Shown: in pieces, positions 7,575-14,613 of the stretch
Layout of the letters: each line of letters opens with the position of its first letter
Position numbering within the stretch: position 1 is the stretch's first letter
Assembly: GCA_049513055.1 (NCBI GenBank)
Contig: JBEKWN010000050.1
Coordinates: 1-24,444 of the forward strand
Direction of reading: 5' to 3'
Source of the DNA: UBA1163 sp049513055
GTDB taxonomy: Bacteria; Desulfobacterota; BSN033; UBA1163
Length of the DNA stretch: 24,444 bases
Position numbers and translations under genes: made by a program
The notes under the pieces: generated by a model
The model's input: the letters and a program-made list of their open reading frames with translations, nothing else
Told to the model about the DNA's origin: nothing
Database searches by the model: none

Positions 7575-8987
7575 ATGCAAAGGCAAGCGGTCTCGCCTCC
7601 AACAATTATGAGATCCTTTTATGGCCCTGAGCTTCGTCAACGTGCAGCCAACTTATCGGGGTTGACGTCCCTGGAAGTAAGGGAGCTTTTTCCTGACATT
7701 CCCGGAGAGATATATTCACAGGGTAACGATTTTTCTATGATCAGGAAGGCTACCGAGGAAGCTTTGGCAGGGGTCGATATGAGTATGATTCGAAATCGAG
7801 ATACAGTCAATATCCTGTGTTCCGAGCACGGCTTCTCCATGATGGGAGGCGAACCATATGCTGAGATGCTTAGAACTATAAAAGACGTTGTTCAAGAAAG
7901 GACTGGCTGTAAGAATATCAGGCTTAGGGTAGCTGTAGGATACGGCTTTAATGAGGCAAGTGAAATAATCAAATATTTCAAGTTAGACCAATGTTTTAAA
8001 GGGCAAACATGCAGAGTAGGTCCCTTTGATAAAGGGGTCGCTTTAGAAACAGACATCGGAACACTATATGGGATTGCACGGGCCTATGACGCGGATTGGT
8101 TTATCCATACCCATTATGGCGATCTCAGGGAACTGTATGTGCATCGTTTGATTAACCGAGTTCTTAAACCCTTTGCTATGAGCTATGCCAGGTTGGAGAC
8201 GAGGGGGGTTTATCATTTCAATTTTGGTCCCCGCAGCAGCAATTTTGTTCAAAGAGCCATTTTTAATTCTCCATTTATTCAACAGAGGTATACCTTCACC
8301 TGCTTCCTTATGGTTTCGCCGGCGGGAGTCATTGGAGTAAACGCCAACAATGATATCGATCAACTGGACCGCAGGTATGTGATGATGACTCTTAGGTCTT
8401 TCGGTAAGTTGGTGCGACTGTTTGCTGAAATAGACGAATGTATAGTAGTACTAGACGGAGGGAAGTGGCCGGTGTATTTGCATGCCGGAGGAGTAACATT
8501 TGGCAATTTGGTTTATAATCCAAAGCTGGATTATTTCGATTTGGACGTAATTCCAGCAGGCACGTGGTTTGCTCTCTTTGATAAAATTCCTAAGGCTCCA
8601 ATAGTACATGGTATAAATCCATCAATCAAGGCATTAATAATCAATCAAATGTGGATAGGGATGGCGTGTACAGAGCTTCCCATCAACATTCCTACTATAT
8701 TGGTGGGTAGAGACTTGGCAAATATGTTGATTACCGATTCTTCGAACCCTACGTTTATGGATTATGCAATGACGGCCGAAAACCTCGAGGCTGCCATGCG
8801 GTTTGCCCGCGGAATTGCCAACACAGATAATATCATTGTGTTTGATGGGAGCTTTGGACATATTAACCTTAGCCCAAGCCTAGCACAATTCATGCTGAAA
8901 AAGGCACCTGAAGTGAGTCGAAATGTTGATGAAGTGCTTATGCCTAAATGGCTTCGTCAGAGGGGGTTTGATCCCCAGCAAGTATAA
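7575..8987 (+). CDS. LarA-like (DUF2088/lactate racemase N-terminal fold) protein, function unknown
   Basis: The 470-aa product starts at ATG 7575, after AGGGAG. I do not recognise a characterised orthologue. Block order follows the nickel-pincer racemase LarA: a strand and turn at 77-87 (TVNILCSEHGF) where LarA has its D-x-T-R-P loop; NIRLRVAVGYGFNE at 114-127 where LarA has A-T-G-T-H-R; a lone strand with LETDIGTLYGIARAYDADWFIH at about 157-178; and a C-terminal segment (NLEAAMRFARG, then NIIVFDG) like the LarA second domain. LarA His108 is not conserved. His190, Lys198 and His214 could correspond to LarA His174, Lys184 and His200; the Lys-to-His spacing of 16 is the same. It might be an epimerase/racemase or isomerase using a pyridinium-type cofactor. 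Assignment to this fold rests on block matching by eye and is moderate. No signal peptide or membrane segment is seen. Confidence 0.5.
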   Translation: MQRQAVSPPTIMRSFYGPELRQRAANLSGLTSLEVRELFPDIPGEIYSQGNDFSMIRKATEEALAGVDMSMIRNRDTVNILCSEHGFSMMGGEPYAEMLRTIKDVVQERTGCKNIRLRVAVGYGFNEASEIIKYFKLDQCFKGQTCRVGPFDKGVALETDIGTLYGIARAYDADWFIHTHYGDLRELYVHRLINRVLKPFAMSYARLETRGVYHFNFGPRSSNFVQRAIFNSPFIQQRYTFTCFLMVSPAGVIGVNANNDIDQLDRRYVMMTLRSFGKLVRLFAEIDECIVVLDGGKWPVYLHAGGVTFGNLVYNPKLDYFDLDVIPAGTWFALFDKIPKAPIVHGINPSIKALIINQMWIGMACTELPINIPTILVGRDLANMLITDSSNPTFMDYAMTAENLEAAMRFARGIANTDNIIVFDGSFGHINLSPSLAQFMLKKAPEVSRNVDEVLMPKWLRQRGFDPQQV

Positions 8988-9032
8988 GGACTTAATATAC
9001 TACTTCCATACTCAGAGAAAAGGCAAGAATGA

Positions 9033-9875
9033 GTGGAAGACCTAAGGGATAAGATATTAGACAGCAAAGCCAACAAGAGGATTAACGCTTCCATAATTGC
9101 GGATGATGCGGGGATCTTAGTTGGAACACCTGAAATAAAAGAGGAAGCTGAAAGATTAGGATTATCTTTGGAGAGATTGCTTAACGAAGGCAGTCAGGTC
9201 AATGAGGGGGATGAGATAGCGAGTTTTTGTGGAAGTCCAAAACAAGTGGCAATGGCTGAAGATGTGTTAATTGGTATTATTGCTAAACCATCAGGTATAG
9301 CAACTTCTGCCCATAAAGCAGTTGAAGCAACCGGCGGAAAGCCAAAGATTGTATGTGGTGCTTGGAAGAAGATGCCCTTGGTACTAAGGGATATAATTCG
9401 TCGGGCTATAATCACTGGGGGCGCCCAGATACGCATCAGTGTCGATCCCTTTGTCTATTTGGACAAGAACTATGTCGAAATTTTAGGCGGAATTAAAGAA
9501 AGTCTGAAAGCCGTGAGAGACCTAAAAACCTTTCTGAAAGTGGTCCAAATCAAGGGTAGATACAAAGACATTGTTTTAGAAGCATGCGAGGCTACTGAAT
9601 TTGGAGCCGATATTCTTTTTATTGACACTGGGAGACCGAGCGACGTAAAAGCGGTAGTTAATAAGCTTGTCCTTTTGGGGTTAAGAAAGAAAGTAAATAT
9701 TGCCTTCGGAGGAGGTATCACATTAGAAAGCATCGATGAACTGAAAACTATGGACATAGATATTTTGGATATAGGCCGGCAAATAGTAGACGCGCCCCTA
9801 TTAGATATGAGAATGGAGATAATCAATAGTAATGGTAAACAAAAGAACAAGTCAAAAGGATTTTGCAATGGCTGA
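9033..9875 (+). CDS. Divergent quinolinate phosphoribosyltransferase-fold (NadC/ModD-like) protein
   Basis: The 280-aa product uses the GTG at 9033, with AAAAGG about 10 nt upstream. The type II phosphoribosyltransferase layout is clear: an N-terminal alpha/beta sandwich with ADDAGILVG at 23-31, the signature PSGIATSAHKAVEA at 86-99, a barrel with LFIDTG at 195-200, GGGI at 226-229, and the C-terminal block DIDILDIGRQIVDAPLLDM at 241-259. The residues that hold quinolinate in NadC are changed. The ER pair before the signature is ED (76-77), T-R-K-T is A-W-K-K (110-113), H-R is I-R (133-134), and K-D-N-H is replaced around L-D-K-N-Y (143-147). It is therefore probably not a NAD-biosynthesis NadC. 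ModD-like or a new phosphoribosyltransferase/pyridine-binding role is possible. It sits between the LarA-like and CinA-like genes. Confidence 0.75.
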   Translation: MEDLRDKILDSKANKRINASIIADDAGILVGTPEIKEEAERLGLSLERLLNEGSQVNEGDEIASFCGSPKQVAMAEDVLIGIIAKPSGIATSAHKAVEATGGKPKIVCGAWKKMPLVLRDIIRRAIITGGAQIRISVDPFVYLDKNYVEILGGIKESLKAVRDLKTFLKVVQIKGRYKDIVLEACEATEFGADILFIDTGRPSDVKAVVNKLVLLGLRKKVNIAFGGGITLESIDELKTMDIDILDIGRQIVDAPLLDMRMEIINSNGKQKNKSKGFCNG

Positions 9876-10785
9876 ATTTGACCTGTTGAGGAAAACCGAG
9901 TTGAGGATTGAAAAGGTATCGCTTAAAAACGCCAATCTGAATCAGATTGCGTGTTCCGTTGCTGATACATTAAAGATAGAACGCGCTGGTGTTTTGGTTA
10001 CCGATGTGCAAGGCAGTACGCTGACCATCGACATTTTGAAAGGTAATATAAATGCCTACGACATTGTTGCCAAGAGAGATGAACTTTTTGAAAGATTGTC
10101 GGCTCTTCCAGGAGTTGGTATTACTGAAGAGACGTCGATCTGTTCCGAAGGCATGCTGGGTTGGGTCGTCCTTAACAAACGGAAGGGAAGGTTAGCCCTA
10201 AAGCGCTCGGAAAGAATTTCCAAACAAATCCTTCAAAGGCTGTCAAAAAGAGCGATTGTCTTTTCCACCGGCGTCGAAGTGGCAAACGGTCAGGTCAAGG
10301 ATACTAATACATCCACTATTAGAGACAGACTGGAAGCCGAAGGCTATTCGGTAACAGCCGGGCCTACCCTCAAGGATGATGAGTTGCTGATCGCAGCAAG
10401 TTTGAGGCAAGCCATTGATGATGGTTATGGCCTGGTTATTACCAGCGGAGGGGTCGGTGCCGAAGAGAAAGACCGTACTGTTGAGGCTGTATTAGCATTA
10501 GATCCGGAGGCTGCTAACCCTTATATTTGCAAGTTTCAAAAGGGTACGGGAAGGCATCATAAGGACGGCGTCAGGATAGCCATAGGAGAAGTCGGCGGAT
10601 CTTATATTATTGCCTTACCTGGACCTAATGATGAAGTCAAATCGGGCATAGATGTTCTGATAGAAGGTCTTAGAGTTGGTCTAGGCAAAAATTACTTGGC
10701 AGAGAATGTAGCTGAGGGACTGAGAAAAAGACTACGGGAGAAAAATGAGTTTTTAGTCGTTAGGGAGAGTGGGAACAGGATATGA
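9868..10785 (+). CDS. MoCF-domain protein (CinA/MoaB-type) with an uncharacterised N-terminal domain
   Basis: The preferred start is the ATG at 9868. AAAGGA lies about 8 nt upstream and the start overlaps the preceding gene's stop by 8 nt; an ATG at 9832 would add 12 residues. The product is 305 aa. Residues about 129-270 form a MoCF domain in the CinA N-terminal (COG1058) style, with FSTGVEVANGQVKDTNT at 132-148 and ITSGGVGAEEKDRTVEAV at 191-208, then ALPGPNDEV at 249-257. The first 125 residues are not a CinA C-terminal amidase and I cannot place them; they are rich in charged residues and contain a conserved-looking ICSEGMLGWVVL near 91. MoCF domains bind molybdopterin or, in CinA, act on ADP-ribose/pyridine nucleotides. 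Coupling to the phosphoribosyltransferase-fold gene suggests nucleotide-cofactor work here. Confidence 0.75.
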   Translation: MAEFDLLRKTELRIEKVSLKNANLNQIACSVADTLKIERAGVLVTDVQGSTLTIDILKGNINAYDIVAKRDELFERLSALPGVGITEETSICSEGMLGWVVLNKRKGRLALKRSERISKQILQRLSKRAIVFSTGVEVANGQVKDTNTSTIRDRLEAEGYSVTAGPTLKDDELLIAASLRQAIDDGYGLVITSGGVGAEEKDRTVEAVLALDPEAANPYICKFQKGTGRHHKDGVRIAIGEVGGSYIIALPGPNDEVKSGIDVLIEGLRVGLGKNYLAENVAEGLRKRLREKNEFLVVRESGNRI

Positions 10786-10888
10786 TTTATTTGAAGACCC
10801 AAATTGAAGAAAATCCGATGGACCTATATTGAAACAGTCCAACACTGAAGGAGACCTATAGAATCGGGAGTCCCGGCTGAACGAAAAA

Positions 10889-10922
10889 GAGAATTTCATG
10901 AAAGAAGTTCTATTGAAATCTC
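10889..10922 (+). other. Imperfect hairpin in the gap before the thiolase gene
   Basis: GAGAATTTCA at 10889-10898 pairs with TGAAATCTC at 10914-10922 through nine pairs with one bulged A, around a 15-nt loop. No T-run follows. The 226-bp gap 10786-11011 otherwise shows no gene; AGGAGG at 11001-11006 is the ribosome site of the next gene. The hairpin may be a processing or regulatory site, or chance. Confidence 0.2.
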
Positions 10923-11011
10923 TTCGATTGTAGCTTTGCACGCGACATATGGTGTGCCAATAGAATAGGTAGTTAGGTTTATATGAGAAAATTAAATTTT
11001 AGGAGGTGCGT

Positions 11012-12196
11012 ATGAGCAAACTGAAAGGGAAAGTAGCTATTGTAGGCATTGGAGAGGTACCGACAGGAAGATTTCCCGATCTCGATGCAATTTATCACGC
11101 GATTGAATCTTCCAGGTTGGCCATCAAGGATGCCGGGATAAATAAGGGTGACATCGATTTTGTCTTGCCTGCTGCCGCGCTGTATAGCGCTCAATTCAGC
11201 ACCGACTTGGCATGCTCCCGGCTTGTTGAAGAACTTGGACTTAAGAATGTCAGAACTAATTGTCAGATCTTTGGGGGAGGGTCCACGAGCGCTTGTTTTA
11301 TGCAGCTAGGAGGCAGCCTGATCACATCCGGTATAGCCAAGTACGTGTTATGTGTACAGGCTGACAGAGTGGGTACCGGAGTGACGGCTCAAGGAGGGAT
11401 TGATTTATTTTCCGCCGCCGGTGTATCGAGTGAATGGGAGAGGCCATATGGTCAACACGTTTCTTCAATCGCGGCCCTTATTTCCACCAGGTACCAATAT
11501 GAAACGGGGACTTCAGATAGACATATGGCTGCTGTTTGTGTGTCAAACAGAAAGTGGGCTGAGCTAAATCCCAATGCCATGTATCGGAAGCCCTTGACCA
11601 TAGAAGAAGTTCTTGCCTCAAAGATGCTTTCTACGCCCCTAAGGGCTAAGGAGTCCAATATGCTTTGCGATGGCGGTTCTGCTTTCATCATAACTTCCGC
11701 AGAACGGGCTAGGGATATAACGGATAGCCCTGTCTATTTTCTTGGAGAAGGGTCACGTGTCACACATTTTGCTTTATCCCAAGAACCTGAACTTACAAGA
11801 TTTGGCTGGGCTGAGGCAGCTAAAGAAGCCTTTGAAGAGGCTGGTCTTACCCCAAAGGATATGCATATTGCTGAACTTTATGACTCGTACCCCATTATTC
11901 AGTTGATTACATTTGAAGAAATTGGATTATGTAAAAGAGGTGAAGGAGGCGAAATGTTTCTGAAAGGTGACACATGGCCTGGCGGTAAAATCCCAACTAC
12001 GACAAATGGGGGAATGCTTTCCCAAGGGCACACTGGTGCTGGAGGTGGTGTAGCTGTATTAGTTGAGGCTGTTCGCCAGCTCATGGGTAAGGCGGGTAAA
12101 AGACAGGTCAAAGGTGCTCAGTTTGCTGTTGAAACCGCGACAGGTGGCACCTATATGGATGTTCATGTAACGATCCTTGGAAACACAATTCCGTAA
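11012..12196 (+). CDS. Thiolase-superfamily protein (SCP-x/lipid-transfer type) lacking the usual nucleophilic Cys; possible retro-aldolase
   Basis: The 394-aa product starts at ATG 11012, 5 nt after AGGAGG. It is a thiolase fold of the sterol-carrier/lipid-transfer branch. It opens KVAIVGIGEVPTG, and the C-terminal half carries NGGMLSQGHTGAGGG (His340) and QVKGAQFAVETATGG. At the position of the thiolase nucleophile, where a Cys-Ser-Gly type motif is expected, the sequence reads FGGGSTSA (87-94) without Cys. The substrate-side motif HIAELYDSYP (285-294) supplies His and Tyr residues. Loss of the Cys is a known trait of aldolase-type members such as Ltp2 that work with a DUF35 partner, and a DUF35 gene follows 15 nt downstream. 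I infer retro-aldol or a related C-C bond reaction on an acyl-CoA rather than classical thiolysis; a plain acyl-CoA-binding role is possible. Confidence 0.85.
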   Translation: MSKLKGKVAIVGIGEVPTGRFPDLDAIYHAIESSRLAIKDAGINKGDIDFVLPAAALYSAQFSTDLACSRLVEELGLKNVRTNCQIFGGGSTSACFMQLGGSLITSGIAKYVLCVQADRVGTGVTAQGGIDLFSAAGVSSEWERPYGQHVSSIAALISTRYQYETGTSDRHMAAVCVSNRKWAELNPNAMYRKPLTIEEVLASKMLSTPLRAKESNMLCDGGSAFIITSAERARDITDSPVYFLGEGSRVTHFALSQEPELTRFGWAEAAKEAFEEAGLTPKDMHIAELYDSYPIIQLITFEEIGLCKRGEGGEMFLKGDTWPGGKIPTTTNGGMLSQGHTGAGGGVAVLVEAVRQLMGKAGKRQVKGAQFAVETATGGTYMDVHVTILGNTIP

Positions 12197-12211
12197 AAAG
12201 GAGGATAAAAA

Positions 12212-12625
12212 ATGAATACACCCGAAAAGCTCGTTCCGACCATACATTCTTGGACGGAACCTTACTGGAAGGCGGCCCGTGAACGAAAATTGATGATCCA
12301 GCGATGTAAGGATTGTAAAAAGCATATTTTTTACCCTAGAATCTGCTGCCCCTTCTGTTTTTCAGATCAGATTGAATGGGTTGAAGCATCCGGGAAGGGG
12401 AAGGTCCATAGCTATACAGTAGTGCAAAACAATCCCCCGTCAGCTTTCGTGAAAGATGTTCCTTTTATTATTGCCATTGTCAAACTTGAGGAAAAAGTTC
12501 AAATGCTAACAAATATTGTGGGGTGTAATCCAGAGCAGGTTAAATGTGATATGGAGGTTGAGGTGACCTTTGAAAAAATTACTGAGGAAATTACCCTTCC
12601 GAAATTCAGGCCTGCAGGCCGCTAA
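12212..12625 (+). CDS. DUF35 Zn-ribbon/OB-fold acyl-CoA partner protein
   Basis: The 137-aa product starts at ATG 12212, with AAGGAGG 8 nt upstream. A rubredoxin-like zinc ribbon is at residues 32-49 (Cys32, Cys35, Cys46, Cys49, with YPR at 41-43 as in the family). An OB-fold follows from about residue 58 (KGKVHSYTVV, then PFIIAIVKLEE). DUF35 proteins pair with thiolase-like enzymes in acetoacetyl-CoA synthesis of archaea and in the Ltp2-ChsH2 steroid aldolase, where they shape the CoA site. Here the domain is free-standing and lies directly after its likely partner. The length is typical. Direct catalysis by this protein is not expected. Confidence 0.9.
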   Translation: MNTPEKLVPTIHSWTEPYWKAARERKLMIQRCKDCKKHIFYPRICCPFCFSDQIEWVEASGKGKVHSYTVVQNNPPSAFVKDVPFIIAIVKLEEKVQMLTNIVGCNPEQVKCDMEVEVTFEKITEEITLPKFRPAGR

Positions 12626-12689
12626 CCAGTAATCCTTCGAACCAGATCGTGGCGGTCTGTGTTTGGCCAAAGGTCTGAGAGGTGAGGAT

Positions 12690-13139
12690 ATGGAACAAAG
12701 CAAATACGGCGATGATTTCAATGTTGGGGATGTGTACAAGACCTCGTCCATCACAGTGACCGAAACACATTTAATCAACTGGGCAGGTTTAACCATGGAT
12801 TTTTACCCGCTTCATATGAATGCGGTTTACGCAGCAGAGACAGTTTTTGGGGAGAGATTAGCCCACGGTCCGTTGATTTTCGCCTTGGCCGTGGGGCTGG
12901 TCTACATGGCCGGATTTGTCGGGGACTCTGTAGTGGCATGGGTTGGCTTGGATAATATGCGGATGGTTAAGCCTGTGAGAATTGGCGATACTATCACGGT
13001 GGTTGTTGAAATAATCGATAAGCAGAAAACCTCTAAACCAGAGAGGGGCATACAGACTTGGAAATATACCGTTAAAAACCAGCGTGACGAGACGGTTCTT
13101 TTTTTTGATTACAAAATGATGTTTCACATGCGTGTTTAG
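12690..13139 (+). CDS. MaoC-like (hot-dog fold) acyl-CoA dehydratase/hydratase
   Basis: The 149-aa product starts at ATG 12690, with an AGAGGTGAGG ribosome site; a TTG at 12663 would add nine residues but has no support. The R-specific enoyl-CoA hydratase motif is present: Asp37 and His42 in TMDFYPLHMN, followed by AHGPL at 58-62. The expected reaction is reversible hydration of a 2-enoyl-CoA to a 3-hydroxyacyl-CoA. Following the DUF35 gene by 64 nt, it completes a hydratase plus aldolase-type module. In actinobacterial ChsH1-ChsH2 the MaoC and DUF35 domains are fused in one chain; here they are separate. Some MaoC proteins act on mesaconyl- or methacrylyl-type CoA esters, so the substrate remains open. 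Confidence 0.88.
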   Translation: MEQSKYGDDFNVGDVYKTSSITVTETHLINWAGLTMDFYPLHMNAVYAAETVFGERLAHGPLIFALAVGLVYMAGFVGDSVVAWVGLDNMRMVKPVRIGDTITVVVEIIDKQKTSKPERGIQTWKYTVKNQRDETVLFFDYKMMFHMRV

Positions 13140-13206
13140 TTAGGGTTAGCGATTCTATCAAAAATAATATAAATGAATACCCATTAATAAGTTAAAACTA
13201 TCAAAG

Positions 13207-13216
13207 CCAAATTTGG
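13207..13216. repeat. 10-bp perfect palindrome in an intergenic gap
   Basis: CCAAATTTGG is self-complementary and lies in the 277-bp gap between the MaoC and metallo-beta-lactamase genes. It may be a half of a binding site or chance. The gap shows no convincing terminator. Confidence 0.15.
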
Positions 13217-13274
13217 TCCGGTTAAGGCAGCGATCATCGGGGTTCTAGAGTAGACCTGAGGGAGGTTATACAGT

Positions 13275-13331
13275 ATGAAGTTGAGTGCTTCCAGCAATGT
13301 TTTGATTCCAGCCGTTAAAAAGGAAAGATAA
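13275..13331 (+). CDS. Possible 18-codon small ORF upstream of the metallo-hydrolase
   Basis: An ATG at 13275 lies 9 nt after GGGAGG and opens a frame to TAA at 13329-13331, giving a peptide beginning MKLSASSNVLIPAVKK. The ribosome site is better than expected for random sequence, but the peptide has no recognisable family. It could be a leader peptide, a remnant or chance. Confidence 0.15.
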   Translation: MKLSASSNVLIPAVKKER

Positions 13332-13416
13332 AGTTTTTTAGAAAGAAGTTGGACGTTCTGAGAAAGGAATTCTGTTGATAAGGGAATTAAAAGTGATTTA
13401 GGAGCAAATATCATTG

Positions 13417-14313
13417 ATGAACATCTTTGAAGTAAGACCAGATCTTTATTTGATTGAATTGGAACAGGAGATGGAGGGATTTAGGAAATGCATTGGGTCT
13501 TGGTTTTTCAAGGGGAAATACAAATTTTTAGTTGATGTGGGCCCAAAGGCATCCGTTGGGAAATTGATCGAGAGCTTGAAAGCAATTGATATAAGGAAGT
13601 TAGATTTTATCTTTTTGACCCATATCCATATCGATCATGCAGGAGGGATAGGTTTTCTGATAAGATCTTTTCCTGAAGCAAAGATAATCTGCCATGCGTC
13701 AGGAATCAACCATTTGATTGATCCTCGAAAACTCTGGAGAGTTAGCAAAAAGGCTCTGGGAGAGATTGCATTGAAATATGGAGAGATTGATCCTGTATTG
13801 GGAGGAAATATCGTTTCATCCTCCGAATTTGAATTGGAGGGTTTTAAAATAGTTAATACTCCAGGCCATGCAGTTCATCACATCAGTCTGATTTATGATC
13901 GGTATCTCTTCGCTGGAGAGGCAGCAGGCTTTTTTCGAGATTTGGGCGATAAAATCTACCTTCGACCTCTCACTCCACCCAAATTTGCATTAGGAGAAGC
14001 GATAAGGAGTATCGATAGGCTTTTAGAGGCCGAGCCCCAACAAATCTGTTATGCCCATTTTGGAATTCATTCGGATGCCAAAGGAATGTTGAAGCGACAC
14101 AAAGATCAGCTTTTTCTTTGGAGGGATGTGATTGCTGAGCAATTGCAATATTTTAATGGGAAAGATCTAATCGAGCGTTGCATTGCTACCCTTCTTGAAA
14201 AAGATGAATTCTTGAAGCCTCTAAAAGATTTTAATGAAGTTGAGAAAAAGACGGAATTCTTTTTCATCCAAAAAAATATTGAGGGATTTTTAGAATATAT
14301 TAACTCCTCATAA
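13417..14313 (+). CDS. Metallo-beta-lactamase-fold hydrolase
   Basis: The 298-aa product starts at ATG 13417. A TTG one codon earlier (13414) sits at a better distance from AGGAG at 13400-13404 and cannot be excluded. The metal motif HIHIDH is at 69-74, followed by a third metal histidine in TPGHAVHHISL near residue 150. The bridging-metal segment reads FAGEAAGFF, with Glu where many members have Asp. A last histidine is in YAHFGIHSDA near residue 215. The C-terminal 70 residues are helical and charged. Family members are thioesterases, lactonases, phosphodiesterases and glyoxalase II enzymes; none can be singled out. Its place between the CoA module and the importer makes an acyl-CoA thioesterase or lactonase reasonable. 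Confidence 0.85.
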   Translation: MNIFEVRPDLYLIELEQEMEGFRKCIGSWFFKGKYKFLVDVGPKASVGKLIESLKAIDIRKLDFIFLTHIHIDHAGGIGFLIRSFPEAKIICHASGINHLIDPRKLWRVSKKALGEIALKYGEIDPVLGGNIVSSSEFELEGFKIVNTPGHAVHHISLIYDRYLFAGEAAGFFRDLGDKIYLRPLTPPKFALGEAIRSIDRLLEAEPQQICYAHFGIHSDAKGMLKRHKDQLFLWRDVIAEQLQYFNGKDLIERCIATLLEKDEFLKPLKDFNEVEKKTEFFFIQKNIEGFLEYINSS

Positions 14314-14613
14314 CTTATATTTTACTCATTTAAAACCAAATGCCTATTAACTCGAATTATGTAACAGGGAACATCTAGTGCACATGGAGGCTTAGTAGCT
14401 TGGTAACTCATAATAATTATTATAGTAAGGTAGAATTCTACGGGATGCCATCTTTCATAACAGACGTTCTCCAAATGCTTCCAATATATATGTATAACGG
14501 TTTGGTATCGTTATTAAATTAGGGGGGTATTCTTTTAACTGAATATTAATCGTACATTTAGTTTAATGTTTAGTTTGGAGAAACAAAACAAATTTTAGAG
14601 GAGTGGTTTAATT
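14314..14613. promoter_or_regulatory. 300-bp AT-rich control region of the importer operon with three dyads
   Basis: No gene is seen here. Three inverted repeats stand out: ATAATAATTATTAT (14410-14423, perfect), GTAGAATTCTAC (14430-14441, perfect), and ATAACG at 14494-14499 facing CGTTAT at 14509-14514 across 9 nt. AGAGGAG near 14597 is the ribosome site for livH. The dyads are candidate operators; the first two are only 6 nt apart. The stretch is visibly richer in A and T than the genes upstream. No clear -35/-10 pair can be chosen. Confidence 0.4.

Noticed and set aside
7575..10785. Reading the triad as an ordinary NAD or molybdopterin biosynthesis cluster
   Set aside because: NadA/NadB and MoaA/MoaC/MoeA are absent, the NadC-like protein has lost its substrate residues, and the first gene fits neither pathway.
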